A stretch of DNA of 64,000 nucleotides from Tectiglobus sp965215755 (GTDB lineage: Bacteria; Pseudomonadota; Alphaproteobacteria; Rhizobiales; Hyphomicrobiaceae), in the NCBI GenBank assembly GCA_965215755.1, contig OZ244119.1, positions 1,240,001 through 1,304,000 on the forward strand, in the 5' to 3' direction. Below, in pieces: positions 36,612 to 45,395 of this stretch. The number at the start of each line of letters is the position of its first letter. The first letter of the stretch is position 1. The translations under genes and the position numbers were made by a program. The notes below the pieces were generated by a model. That model ran no database searches and had not been told where the DNA came from. It saw nothing but the letters and a program-made list of their open reading frames with translations.

Positions 36612-37502
36612 TTAGTTTTCCATGAGGGTGTCGCGAAGAATGGCGGCGAAAGCGCGAACATGGGCGCTGAGCGGTCGATTGCCGGCGCGAATAAGCCGAA
36701 GTTCGTAAGGCACCTTGGGTTCGAAGGTGATACGAACGATGCCCTTGCCGTCATAGGCACGTGCCGTTACCGGGTCGAGAACGGATACCCCGATGCCGTT
36801 CGCCACCAGCGCACAGATCGAGCCGGAATACGAACTGTCGAAGATGACGTCGGGCGCAATACCCGCCGCCTCGAACGATTTTACAATGCGTTGCTGCATC
36901 AGGCTGTATTCGTTGACCATCAGCATCGGCTCGCCGTCCAGGTCCCTTGGCCGAACGACTTTTTTCCGTGCCAACCGATGCCCGGATGGCACGACCGCCA
37001 CCACGTGCAACGGCGGCAGGGGCATGATCTCGACACCGTCCGCTTGTGGGGGCAGCACTGCCAGTCCGAGGTCAGCCTTGTTGGCGGCAACGAGGTCCGT
37101 CACCTTGGGAGACGCGCAGCTATGCAGTGAGACGGTGACGTCCGGCCAGTCGCTGCGTAAGCGCGTAATTGCGTTGGGAAGCACGAAAAACGATGGTGCT
37201 AGCGATGCCGCGATATTGATCCGACCGCTGCGGTTCCGTTTCAGGTCGCTGGCGAACAGCGAGATCTGATCAAGGCCGAGGAAACTCCGTTCCACCTCCT
37301 GGTAAAGCGCTGTCGCATCCGGTGTCGGGGCGATCGAGATCCCCTCTCGCACGAACAAGGGCAGGCCGATTTCCGCCTCAAGGTCGCGGATCAGACGGCT
37401 AACGGCGGGCTGCGTGATGTTCATAAGTTTGCCGGCTGACGTCATGCCGCCGGTTCGATAAACGGCACGGAAAGCTTCAATTTGGCGTAGGTTGAGCCGC
37501 AT
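36612..37502 (-). CDS. LysR-type transcriptional regulator
   Basis: A 296-residue LysR regulator with an N-terminal winged helix-turn-helix (RQIEAFRAVYRTGGMTSAG, then LMNITQPAVSRLIRDLE) and a periplasmic-binding-like effector domain from about residue 90. It is divergent from a TfdA-like dioxygenase gene with 142 bases between them, the usual arrangement for a LysR protein controlling its neighbour and itself. A T-N11-A palindrome is present in the gap. The effector is probably the dioxygenase substrate or a product. Confidence 0.9.
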   Translation of the reverse strand: MRLNLRQIEAFRAVYRTGGMTSAGKLMNITQPAVSRLIRDLEAEIGLPLFVREGISIAPTPDATALYQEVERSFLGLDQISLFASDLKRNRSGRINIAASLAPSFFVLPNAITRLRSDWPDVTVSLHSCASPKVTDLVAANKADLGLAVLPPQADGVEIMPLPPLHVVAVVPSGHRLARKKVVRPRDLDGEPMLMVNEYSLMQQRIVKSFEAAGIAPDVIFDSSYSGSICALVANGIGVSVLDPVTARAYDGKGIVRITFEPKVPYELRLIRAGNRPLSAHVRAFAAILRDTLMEN

Positions 37503-37518
37503 CGGGTCAATTCAATCC

Positions 37519-37533
37519 ATAATATTTAATTAT
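37519..37533. promoter_or_regulatory. Candidate LysR operator (T-N11-A palindrome)
   Basis: The sequence ATAATATTTAATTAT has 5-bp inverted arms and contains the T-N11-A pattern of LysR boxes. It starts 17 bases upstream of the LysR ATG. A consensus -10 TATAAT follows at 37543-37548, oriented toward the dioxygenase gene; no matching -35 is evident. The role is inferred from position. Confidence 0.5.
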
Positions 37534-37644
37534 GATTACCCTTATAATCCAAATTTGAAATTCTGACCAGTTGAGAGCTGATTCGTATGCAGGATTAAGC
37601 AAAATACATCCATCAACGCCACCCCTGCAGCAGGAAACAAAGCA

Positions 37645-38535
37645 ATGCCGATTACAGTCACCCCACTTCATCCAATGTTTGCGGCACGCATTGAAGGTAT
37701 CGATCTGACCGTGCTTCCAAGTGACGAGACGGTCGAAGAACTAAGGGCCGCCATCGACACCCATGGCGTGCTTGTCTTCCCCGGCGAAAAGCTGTCCGAG
37801 GATCAGCAGATCGCGTTCGCTTGCCTTTTCGGACCGCTCGACGCGCGCAACGGCATCATCCAGACGGGCATTAAACAGCGCATCAGTAAGCGCCTGGTCG
37901 ATATTTCGAACATCGACGACAAGGGAGAACTGCTCGACCGTCAAAATCGTCGCCGAATGGGCAGCCTCGGCAACCAGCTCTGGCACACGGATGCGTCGTT
38001 CAAGGCAACGACGGCAAAGTATTCGCTTCTTCACGCGCATACCGTCGTCAGCGAGGGTGGCGAGACCCAATATGCGGACATGTGCGCCGCCTACGACGCG
38101 TTGCCTCGGAAGATGAAGGATAGGCTCGCCGGTCTCGAAGCCGAACATTCAGTGATCGCATCGCGTGCTTCCATGGGCTTCACTGATTTCAGCGACGAGG
38201 AGCGCGCGTCCTTGCCGCCGCAGGTTCGGCCGCTGGTGCGTACGCTGCCGTCGGGTCGCCAGTCGCTTTACCTAGCATCGCACGCCTCGCACATCATAGA
38301 CTGGCCAGTGCCGGAAGGGCGAATGCTGTTGCGCGACCTGATGGAGCACGCGACTCAGCGAGAGTTCGTCTATACCCACGAATGGCAGGTCGGTGACCTG
38401 GTGATGTGGGATAACCGTCGCACCATGCACCGGGCGCGCCCGTTCGATGAGAGCGAGGCCCGCGACATGCGTCGCGCCACAGTCATGGATCCGGACTGGA
38501 TGGCGGAACGCCGGGACATGGCGGCTGCCGGGTAA
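37645..38535 (+). CDS. TauD/TfdA-family Fe(II)/2-oxoglutarate dioxygenase
   Basis: A 296-residue dioxygenase. Iron ligands are in LWHTDASF (His114, Asp116) and TMHRARPF (His near 262), with a downstream arginine DMRRATV for 2-oxoglutarate. The start ITVTPLHPMFAARIEGIDLT is typical of the TfdA (2,4-D dioxygenase) side of the family, whose members cleave ether or aryloxy acids. It differs clearly from the dioxygenase at 4.5 kb. Control by the divergent LysR gene is likely. A strong intrinsic terminator lies 100 bases after the stop. Confidence 0.88.
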   Translation: MPITVTPLHPMFAARIEGIDLTVLPSDETVEELRAAIDTHGVLVFPGEKLSEDQQIAFACLFGPLDARNGIIQTGIKQRISKRLVDISNIDDKGELLDRQNRRRMGSLGNQLWHTDASFKATTAKYSLLHAHTVVSEGGETQYADMCAAYDALPRKMKDRLAGLEAEHSVIASRASMGFTDFSDEERASLPPQVRPLVRTLPSGRQSLYLASHASHIIDWPVPEGRMLLRDLMEHATQREFVYTHEWQVGDLVMWDNRRTMHRARPFDESEARDMRRATVMDPDWMAERRDMAAAG

Positions 38536-38635
38536 TCCAAACACAGATGATCGGCGGATATCGGAAGGGTAGGGAGCAAGGCGCAGACGCCCTGCTATTT
38601 ATCAGACTGCGGTTTTTCATGCCGCCGATACCAAT

Positions 38636-38671
38636 AAAAAAGCCGTCAATCTAATGGGTTGGCGGCTTTTT
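38636..38671 (+). terminator. Intrinsic terminator after the TfdA-like gene
   Basis: Arms GCCGTCAA (38642-38649) and TTGGCGGC (38659-38666) pair with one G-U, flanked by an A-run before and TTTTT after, which extends the stem to about 13 bp. The A-run makes it functional in both directions. Confidence 0.85.
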
Positions 38672-38821
38672 GCTGTCTGGCGTTCTGATAGCCTTTATGC
38701 TTCCGTCCACTAGAGCCAACAAGCTCTGCTATTGTCCGCTAATGGGATGGACCGGCTGCTCCCCTAGAGCCAGCAGGTTAGGCTCTAAGCCTCTCACCTG
38801 AAAATCAAGGAGCAGCATCCC

Positions 38822-39883
38822 ATGGCATCGAGTTCATCCAAAATCCCTACAGAACTGTCGGTCATCGGTGTCGACATCGGTAAGGATACATTTCACTTAG
38901 TCGGGTTCGACAAGAAAGGTAAGATTGTTCTGCGGCGCAAGATCAAGCGGCTGTCTCTTGTCGCGACGTTTGAGAAGTTGCCGCGTTGCATCGTCGGCCT
39001 CGAAGCTTGCCTGAGTGCTCATTTCGTGAGCCGCACTTTGCGTGGGCTCGGCTTCAAGCCAAAGATCATTGCAGCCAAATACACCAAGCCTTTCTTGAAA
39101 GGACAAAAGAACGACTACAATGATGCCGAAGGCATTGCCGAAGCTGCATTGCGTCCGAACCTGAAAGTCGTCAAAGAGAAGACGCAAGAGCAGCTCGACC
39201 TGCAAGCCATGCATCGCGTGCGCGCACGTCTCGTGTCTCGTCGGACAGCCACTATCAATCAGATCCGCGCCTTTCTCATTGAACTCGGGATAACGGTTCG
39301 AACAGGAGCGCATTCGTTACGCAATTCACTTCTCGTCATTCTTGAAAAACGAGCTGCAGAGATTTCTCCGCGCATGGCCGACATTATTATGGGGCTCTAT
39401 GAGGACTGGCTCTGGTTGGACAAGCGGATTGAGGCCCTTACCAACGAGATTGAGAAAGTCAGCCAGGTCGAACGCAACTGCCGACGCCTAATGACGATCC
39501 CCGGTGTTGGCCCGATGATCTCGACAGCCATGGTTGCCGCAATCGGCACAGGTGAAGCCTTCGACCGTGGCCGGGACTTCGGTGCTTGGTTGGGATTGGT
39601 GCCACGACAATACAGCACTGGTGGCAAAACCATCCTCGGGCGCATCTCGAAGCGTGGCAACCGCTATCTGCGCACGCTCTTTGTACAGTCGGCTCAAATC
39701 CTACTGATGCGACCCCACAATTGGCCGAAGTTCAGTTTTGGTGCCTGGCTGACGCGAGCATCAGGGCGCATGCACAAGAATAAGCTTGCCGCAGCGCTTG
39801 CCAACAAGCTCGCGCGCATTGCCTGGAGTATTCTCCATAACGGAGGCAGGTTCGAGTTGTTAACGGATGAGATTGCAGTCTAA
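38822..39883 (+). CDS. IS110/IS1111-family transposase (DEDD recombinase)
   Basis: A 353-residue transposase. The RuvC-like N-terminal domain shows VIGVDIGKDTFHLVG, GLEACLSAHF and KNDYNDAEGIAEAA, giving the D-E-D-D set. The C-terminal Transposase_20 domain has MTIPGVGPMISTAM and RQYSTGGKTILGRISKRGN, where the serine is the recombination nucleophile. The length is complete and there is no frameshift, so it may be active. The family inserts under the direction of a small element-encoded RNA. Confidence 0.92.
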   Translation: MASSSSKIPTELSVIGVDIGKDTFHLVGFDKKGKIVLRRKIKRLSLVATFEKLPRCIVGLEACLSAHFVSRTLRGLGFKPKIIAAKYTKPFLKGQKNDYNDAEGIAEAALRPNLKVVKEKTQEQLDLQAMHRVRARLVSRRTATINQIRAFLIELGITVRTGAHSLRNSLLVILEKRAAEISPRMADIIMGLYEDWLWLDKRIEALTNEIEKVSQVERNCRRLMTIPGVGPMISTAMVAAIGTGEAFDRGRDFGAWLGLVPRQYSTGGKTILGRISKRGNRYLRTLFVQSAQILLMRPHNWPKFSFGAWLTRASGRMHKNKLAAALANKLARIAWSILHNGGRFELLTDEIAV

Positions 39884-40106
39884 CTGGGCAAGCATCCATC
39901 GAGTTCGCGAATGAAATGAAAGCATGGAACGGATCAAGAAACGCCCGCAAAGTCAGATGACCCGAAGGACTGCAAAACAGTCTGTCCGCTAATGAGACCA
40001 ATGGCGCGTGCGTATTCCCATCAAGGCCACGGCCCGCGAGCCGATCAACAGGCCGGATAGATATTAGCGACTTCCGATCTCCACGCACGATTTTCACTTG
40101 CGTCCC
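39884..40106 (+). ncRNA. Candidate IS1111 guide (seek/bridge) RNA region
   Basis: The 223 bases between the transposase stop and the right inverted repeat have no gene and contain small potential hairpins. Inside it, 39983-39994 (TGTCCGCTAATG) is identical to 38733-38744, directly at the left junction of the element. Guide segments that match the insertion site are the defining property of IS1111 seekRNAs. The exact RNA ends and the right-side guide were not resolved; the assignment is inference from position and this match. Confidence 0.5.
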
Positions 40107-40229
40107 GCAGCCGGTCCATAGATTCGGGTCAAAAGTGAGCATGTGCACCCCACAATGCATGTCCGCTGCTGTTGAAAGCTGACATCGGGGGCAGCAGATC
40201 ATTGATGCCACCCAGGTCCGCATACTCTG

Positions 40230-41899
40230 GAGGGCGTGTGAAAACGTAGCCTCCCACTCATGATACGCTTGCCTGATTGATTCTCTGTGAGGGCGGGTCA
40301 TGAAGCGGTTTCTCGAGGGTGCCGATCGCAATCAAACAATGCTGTTTCCCGAGCGCCTGGATGACTATGTGGACGATGACAATCCGGTACGCGCGATCGA
40401 CGCCTTCGTCGATGCGTCGGATTTGAGTACGCTTGGTTTTGACATTGTGCCGGAAGCCACGGGGCGACCTGGTTATCATCCGGCGACGATGCTCAAGATC
40501 TACGTCTACGGCTATCTCAATCAGGTTCAGTCTTCGCGCCGCCTGGAACGCGAGTGCGGTCGCAATGTCGAGTTGATCTGGCTGACGGGGTCATTGAAGC
40601 CCGACTTCAAAACCATTGCCGACTTTCGCCGGGACAACGGGTCGGCGATCCGCAACGTATGCCGGCAGTTCGTTGCGCTGTGTCGCGATATCAATCTGCT
40701 CAACAGCGACAGCGTTGCCATCGACGGCAGTAAGTTCAAGGCCGTGAATGCCAAGGCCAAGAATTTTACGCGCGAGAAACTGCGCAAGCGCTTCAAGGAA
40801 ATCGACGAACGCATTCAGCGCTATCTGTCAGAGCTTGATCGCGCCGACGAGGTGCACTCTGCAACTGGCATGCCGGTCAGCGCCGCGCAGATCAAGCGTG
40901 TCGTCGACAAAGTTGCGTGGCTCAGGAAGGAAGCCGACAAGCTCGCTGAGGTCCAAGCAGAGATGGACCGTACAGGCGTCAACCAGATCTCGGAAACAGA
41001 TCCCGATGCACGCTCCATGGCCATCACCAGCCGGCATCCCCGCGTCGTTGGCTACAATGTGCAAAGCGCCGTCGAGACCGAGCATCACCTGATCGTTGCG
41101 CACGAGGTCACGAACATCGGGTCGGACAGAAGCGCGCTGTCAGATATGGCCAATCAGGCGCGCGACGCACTCGGTGTCGAAAAACTCGATGCCGTTGCCG
41201 ACAAGGGCTACTACAAGGGCGAGGAGATCGTTGCCTGCGAAGACGACGGCATCACGGTGACGCTGCCGAAGGTGACGACATCAAATGCAAAGGCGCGCGG
41301 TCGGTTCGACCGCAGTGCGTTCATCTATGACGCCGATCAAGATCTATATGTATGCCCTGCGGGCCAGCATCTCACGCAGCGCATGACACGGCATGAGGAT
41401 GGCAAGGTTCTTCATCGTTACTGGACAACCGTCTGCGAGACATGTCCGGTCAAGCACCACTGCACGCCAAGCAAACAGCGCCGCATCTCACGGTGGGAAC
41501 GCGAAGATGTTTTGGATCGCGTCCAACAGCGTCTTGAAGACAATCCTGACAAGATGTCTCTGCGCCGCCAGACAGTCGAGCATCCTTTCGGTACGATCAA
41601 AGCCTGGATGGGTGCGACGCACTTCAAGATGCGAACGCTCAAACACGTCGCAACTGAGATGGCGCTACATGTGCTCGCCTACAACATGATGCGGGTTATC
41701 GCGATTGTCGGTGCACCGGAGTTGATCAAGGCTATTCGGGCGTTCTTATCATGGTTCGCGGTGACCATCATCCCGCAGAACGCCTTCTGCCAGCTACAGA
41801 GGCGCTTCAAAGCGATTTGAAGCGAAAAAACCAAATCGCCGCACGCCTTGTGCATTGCCCCAGCAAGAGCCCGATCCAAAGGCGTTTTCACACGCCCTC
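40230..41899 (+). mobile_element. IS1182-family insertion sequence, copy A
   Basis: A 1.67-kb element bounded by perfect 17-bp terminal inverted repeats (40230-40246 and 41883-41899; outer end GAGGGCGTGTG). TCTG occurs directly outside both ends (40226-40229 and 41900-41903) and may be a 4-bp target duplication. It carries one intact transposase gene and sits about 110 bases from the IS1111-type element. Confidence 0.85.
40300..41820 (+). CDS. IS1182-family transposase
   Basis: A 506-residue DDE transposase of the IS1182 family. The N-terminal part begins MKRFLEGADRNQTMLFPE, the DDE residues lie in SVAIDGSKFKAVNAK, LDAVADKGYYKGEE and RRQTVEHPFGTIK, and a four-cysteine patch (CPAGQ, CETCPVKHHC) lies in between. 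The reading frame is intact and full length, so mobility is possible. It is clearly related to, but different from, the transposase at 53.2 kb. Confidence 0.93.
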   Translation: MKRFLEGADRNQTMLFPERLDDYVDDDNPVRAIDAFVDASDLSTLGFDIVPEATGRPGYHPATMLKIYVYGYLNQVQSSRRLERECGRNVELIWLTGSLKPDFKTIADFRRDNGSAIRNVCRQFVALCRDINLLNSDSVAIDGSKFKAVNAKAKNFTREKLRKRFKEIDERIQRYLSELDRADEVHSATGMPVSAAQIKRVVDKVAWLRKEADKLAEVQAEMDRTGVNQISETDPDARSMAITSRHPRVVGYNVQSAVETEHHLIVAHEVTNIGSDRSALSDMANQARDALGVEKLDAVADKGYYKGEEIVACEDDGITVTLPKVTTSNAKARGRFDRSAFIYDADQDLYVCPAGQHLTQRMTRHEDGKVLHRYWTTVCETCPVKHHCTPSKQRRISRWEREDVLDRVQQRLEDNPDKMSLRRQTVEHPFGTIKAWMGATHFKMRTLKHVATEMALHVLAYNMMRVIAIVGAPELIKAIRAFLSWFAVTIIPQNAFCQLQRRFKAI

Positions 41900-41908
41900 T
41901 CTGCATTG

Positions 41909-42132
41909 CTGACCCCGCCAACTTATCCCCCCTCACTGAACTTGTCCTATCCTCTCTCTCACCCGTCTCGACCAGGATTGCTTTCCGGTGGCGACTTGTG
42001 GGCGAGGGGCGGGGTTCGGTTCTGTGCGGGCGTGGTCACGCAGCCACCCGCATGGCGATGTTCTTCCCGGGGCCGCGATCGGCGTCGCAACGCGCGGCAG
42101 CCCTCGCAGCGAACCGGGGTTATGGAGAGGAC
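41909..42132. repeat. Dispersed degenerate repeat, copy 1
   Basis: Shares blocks with 46640-46905: GTGGCGACTTGT, GGCGAGGGGCGGGGT, CACGCAGCC, CCCGCATGGC and a terminal CGAACCGGGGTTATGGAGAG. Its left part (TATCCCCCCT, CGTCTCG..CAGGATTGC) also resembles 48636-48664 and 54961-55018. It starts 10 bases after the IS1182 element. Open frames across it are not supported by any protein similarity. Confidence 0.6.
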
Positions 42133-42389
42133 GGAGCCCGGTGGTATCCCATTGGGCTCAAGTCGGGCAGCGTGCCAAGGTGGACCCTCCGCTGCCGGCC
42201 GAGACGCGGGGCGTGATGTGCTCCACATTTATAGATTAGCGGAACACTTCACGTCCCGCGCTCCTGAACGGATTTGATCGCTCCGACGCCTGAGGCGTGC
42301 GGGGTTTGACGCGCTGGCAGAGCGCAATACCTCTTTCAATCACCGGACTTCATGCACAGAAGGTCTGCTCCGTCTTACGTTAGAAACCG

Positions 42390-42450
42390 AAACGTCATCC
42401 CGGTGCTCGTCACCGGGATCTATCGGTCCGCAGGTCTTGCGCTCGATTGG
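42390..42450. repeat. Dispersed palindromic repeat (CATCCCGGTG type), copy 1
   Basis: Contains GTCATCCCGGTGCTCGTCAC and then CGGGATCTATCGG, forming a short palindrome TCCCGGTG/CACCGGGA. The same unit occurs at 50129-50180. Intergenic repeats with a CATCCCGG...CCGGGAT core are common in alphaproteobacteria. Confidence 0.65.
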
Positions 42451-42475
42451 GAGTGGGGCCCAGCAACCCCGTCCT

Positions 42476-42550
42476 CCGCTCCGGCAATCTGGCTACATTG
42501 GAACCGAGGCCGATGCCGATCTGCCGGATCAGCCGCTGATTTTGGTGGAG
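42476..42550 (+). pseudogene. Fossil 3' end of an enolase-superfamily gene, copy A
   Basis: One frame reads GTEADADLPDQPLILV, matching the C-terminus of the intact enzyme at 36.4 kb (GLGIEVDAGLLGEPLISV). DNA identity is visible over the last part (CAGCCGCTGATTTTGGTGG against GAGCCGCTGATTTCGGTGG). The upstream gene is missing, so only a remnant of about 25 codons is left. It lies in a 750-base stretch (41900-42652) with no intact gene. Confidence 0.5.
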
Positions 42551-42652
42551 TTGGGTGAGGCTGTGTTCCGCAAGCGCCAGCGACCCGCAATCGACGGTGT
42601 GTCCGGAAGTTGCTAGTGTTGGGCTACGCCAACAAAAGTGAGTGCAACAACG

Positions 42653-43297
42653 ATGAGCCATGATGATGCGGACAAGCGAAAGTCCGATCCGTTCCTGCAG
42701 CAGGCCTATGGACTGAAAGATCTTGAGGCTGCGATGTCGTTTTACGATCAATGGGCTGAGCAATACGATGATCAGATGGAACAAAAACTCGGCTATGTTG
42801 CGCCGAGGCTCATGGCGGAAAGTCTCGCCGCTTACGTTTCTGATAAGTCCACCCCGGTTTTGGATGTGGGGTGCGGCACTGGACTTACGAGCCAGTATCT
42901 GTCCGATCTCGGATTTCAGCTGTTTGACGGAATCGATATCACGCCTCGTATGCTTGAGCGCGCGCGGGAACGGGGTATTTATCGTTCGCTGATAGAGGCA
43001 GATGTCACGCAACCGCTTGATTTGGAGTCCTCAAGTTACGAGGCGATCATCTCATCGGGCACCTTCACGCTTGGTCATGTTGGGTGTGAGGCCATTCCAG
43101 AGCTTGTTCGCGTGTTGAAGAGCGGCGGGTATTTGGGCTGCACGATTCACGAGAACCTCTGGACCGATGCTGGCTTCGAACAGACTTTCCGGGAATTTCA
43201 GGACCGTGAAACACTACGGGCTGTGGCAAAGACCCCGGGAGAGTTCTTTAAGGGGCTGGGTGAAACCGCCCTTTATTGTGTGTTCCAAAAGGCCTGA
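42653..43297 (+). CDS. Class I SAM-dependent methyltransferase
   Basis: A 214-residue methyltransferase. Motif I is PVLDVGCGTGLTSQYL near residue 66, followed by DGIDITPRMLERAR, an acidic residue in SLIEADVTQPL and GTFTLGHVG. The C-terminal strand ends ALYCVFQKA. The family is the Methyltransf_11/UbiE-like group with an unknown small-molecule substrate (Williams-Beuren-type WBSCR27-like proteins are similar). The ATG at 42653 was preferred to a GTG 15 bases earlier. It is an isolated gene among repeats. Confidence 0.82.
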   Translation: MSHDDADKRKSDPFLQQAYGLKDLEAAMSFYDQWAEQYDDQMEQKLGYVAPRLMAESLAAYVSDKSTPVLDVGCGTGLTSQYLSDLGFQLFDGIDITPRMLERARERGIYRSLIEADVTQPLDLESSSYEAIISSGTFTLGHVGCEAIPELVRVLKSGGYLGCTIHENLWTDAGFEQTFREFQDRETLRAVAKTPGEFFKGLGETALYCVFQKA

Positions 43298-43429
43298 TGA
43301 TGTCGCTTGAAGACAGAGGCCGCGGCAGCTGCCCTTGACCAGGCAGTCGACTAACATTGGAGCGATATCCCAAGAGGAGACATTCGCCCGCCGTGAGTTT
43401 AGCGGCCCACATCATGGCAGCGGGCATGT

Positions 43430-43490
43430 TCGCCTGTGGTGATCGCTGCCATTGCGCTGCAGAACGGGCGTGTAATGATGGGCCATCGAT
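43430..43490 (+). repeat. Dispersed repeat, copy 2 (GATCGCTGCCATTGC core)
   Basis: Shares GGTGATCGCTGCCATTGCG with 36512-36530 and, more weakly, with 50419-50440. One frame reads IAAIALQNGRVMMG, parallel to IAAIAAQHGHVAMG in copy 1. It lies in the 265-base gap before the adenylate cyclase gene, in which nothing else is evident. Confidence 0.55.
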
Positions 43491-43562
43491 GGTCCCACAT
43501 GAACTCAAAATATAGTGGGTCTGCCCCTTCCTGTCGGTCGTTGCCTCGGTTACTACTCAGGA

Positions 43563-45275
43563 ATGTCTACAGTCCCCTCGCCCAAATTGGCTGCAGTTAT
43601 CGTTGCTGATGTCGTTGGATATTCCCGGCTGATGGGCGTCGATACAGCTGGCACTTTAACGGCGCTCAGAGAGCTGCGGCGAGATATTCTGGCACCGCTT
43701 GTCGCGGAACACGCCGGCCAGGTCATCAAGAGTATGGGTGATGGGTGGTTGATCGAGTTCGCGTCCGTTGTGAAGGCCGCGACATGTGCCATTCGTCTGC
43801 AGGAGGCCTTGGCTGGGCATCGAACGATCAAACTGCGTATTGGATTACACCTCGGCGACATAACGCATGAGGACGAGGATATATTTGGGGATGGCGTCAA
43901 TATCGCAGCACGCCTGCAGGACTTCGCCGAGCCAGGTAGCATCATTGTTTCTGATATTGCGTGGCGAAGCCTGGACCGGCAGCTCGCAGCGGCATTCCAC
44001 GAGCTTGGCGTGCAGCAGTTCAAAAACATCGCCGAACCCGTGGGAACCTACGGTTGGGGAATAGCCCAGGTTGTGGCGAAAGCCGGAACAGCACGGCCCG
44101 CCGGTGATTTCTCTATTGCAGTGATGCCGTTCAGCAATCTGTCAAATGATGCTGAGCAGGAGTACTTCGTCGATGGCATTACTGAAGACCTGATTGCGGA
44201 GCTATCCAGAATACCGGAGCTACTGGTTATCTCCCGAAACTCGTCGTTCATGTTCAAAGGTAAAGCAGCAAGCGTTCAGGATGTTTGCCGCGAACTGGGT
44301 GTTCACTATGTGCTGGAAGGAAGTGTTCGAAAGGTCGGTCAGCGGGTGCGGATTAGCGCTCAGCTCGCCTCAGACTCGTCAAGTGGCCACCTATGGGCCG
44401 AACGATATGACCGAGACCTCGATGACGTTTTTGCCGTCCAGGATGATGTTACGCAAAAGATCGTCCGCGCGCTGGAACTGAGACTGGTCGGCAGCTCGGA
44501 AGCTCATGCCAGCCAGCAGCCGACGCAAAACTATGAGGCTTACGATTGCGTGTTGCGCGCGCGCGAGCAGTATCGGTTCTTTTCCCCCGCCAGCAATGCC
44601 GCGGCTCGCGAACTCTTCAAGCAGGCAATCGCTTTGGATCCCAACTATGCAGAGCCGTATGCGGGGCTTGCCGAGACTTACGTCCAGGACTGGTTCATAG
44701 GGTTGGAGCCGACGCTGGATCGTGCACTGGACCTAGCTTTGGAGGCAACGTCACGCGATCCCGCTCTGCCGCTCGTACTGGAGGCGATCAGCACTGTCCG
44801 CCTGTTTAATCGACAGCACGACGAAGCAGTGGATACGGCGCGCAACTGGATCACTTTGGACCTGGGCAACGCAGAGGCCTATGCTGCACTGGCCGGCGCT
44901 TTGCACTTTTCTGGCAACAACCATGATGTCAAGCAGCTGATCGAACGGGCTATCCGGCTGAACCCACTCCATCCATTCTACTATCCTCACTATATTGGCA
45001 TGGCTAGCTTTATGATGCGTATGTTCGAGGATGCTGCTGTCTTCCTGAGGCGCGGCGTTCGCCGCAATCCCGATGCGCTGTGGCCGCGTGTTTATCTGGC
45101 CGCCTGTTGTGGCCATCTCGGCAATACTGTTGAGGCGCGTGCGCAACTCACGGAAGTTGAGCGGCTCAATCCAAATTTTTCAATTTCAATGACGGAACGG
45201 TTGCTGCCTTATAAGCATGACGCAGATCAGACACTGCTCGTTGAGGGTCTCCGGACCGCCGGAATGACTGTATAA
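43563..45275 (+). CDS. Class III adenylate/guanylate cyclase with TolB-like and TPR domains
   Basis: A 570-residue protein in three parts. Residues 5-165 are a class III cyclase homology domain (VIVADVVGYSRLM with a metal aspartate, KSMGDGWLIEF, FGDGVNIAARLQ). Residues about 180-320 are a TolB-like N-terminal/FlgO-type domain (IAVMPFSNLSNDAEQEYFVD, HYVLEGSVRK, HLWAERYDRDLDDVFAVQDD). Residues about 340-560 are TPR repeats (ALDPNYAEPYAGLAETY, LNPLHPFYYPHYIG). This architecture is abundant in rhizobia and relatives. It would make cAMP in response to an unknown signal or partner. The ATG at 43563 is preceded by CAGGA. Confidence 0.88.
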   Translation: MSTVPSPKLAAVIVADVVGYSRLMGVDTAGTLTALRELRRDILAPLVAEHAGQVIKSMGDGWLIEFASVVKAATCAIRLQEALAGHRTIKLRIGLHLGDITHEDEDIFGDGVNIAARLQDFAEPGSIIVSDIAWRSLDRQLAAAFHELGVQQFKNIAEPVGTYGWGIAQVVAKAGTARPAGDFSIAVMPFSNLSNDAEQEYFVDGITEDLIAELSRIPELLVISRNSSFMFKGKAASVQDVCRELGVHYVLEGSVRKVGQRVRISAQLASDSSSGHLWAERYDRDLDDVFAVQDDVTQKIVRALELRLVGSSEAHASQQPTQNYEAYDCVLRAREQYRFFSPASNAAARELFKQAIALDPNYAEPYAGLAETYVQDWFIGLEPTLDRALDLALEATSRDPALPLVLEAISTVRLFNRQHDEAVDTARNWITLDLGNAEAYAALAGALHFSGNNHDVKQLIERAIRLNPLHPFYYPHYIGMASFMMRMFEDAAVFLRRGVRRNPDALWPRVYLAACCGHLGNTVEARAQLTEVERLNPNFSISMTERLLPYKHDADQTLLVEGLRTAGMTV

Positions 45276-45395
45276 ACATGGCTGTAGAAACACGGTGGGT
45301 CATTCTGTTTGATTTCGGCAGTGCTCACGTCATGGTAGAGCTCTCCGCTCTTAGAAGGCGGGCGTGTCTAACAAGGTCATCGGCGAAGTGACGAC

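Larger units (their letters stand above)
38740..40122 (+). mobile_element. IS1111-type (IS110 family) insertion sequence
   Basis: A single transposase gene lies between perfect 13-bp subterminal inverted repeats, 38747-38759 (ATGGACCGGCTGC) and 40107-40119 (its complement). Such subterminal repeats mark the IS1111 group of the IS110 family. The exact ends usually lie a few bases outside the repeats, so the outer limits given are approximate. The long noncoding 3' part (about 220 bases) is where this group encodes its guide RNA. No target duplication is expected in this family. Confidence 0.8.

Noticed and set aside
36525..37130. 201-codon plus-strand open frame
   Set aside because: It lies antisense to the well-supported LysR gene and has no family features.
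41848..42277. Two overlapping open frames of 122 and 140 codons after IS1182 copy A
   Set aside because: They cross the dispersed repeat, whose second copy at 46.7 kb does not keep the frame, so coding is unlikely.
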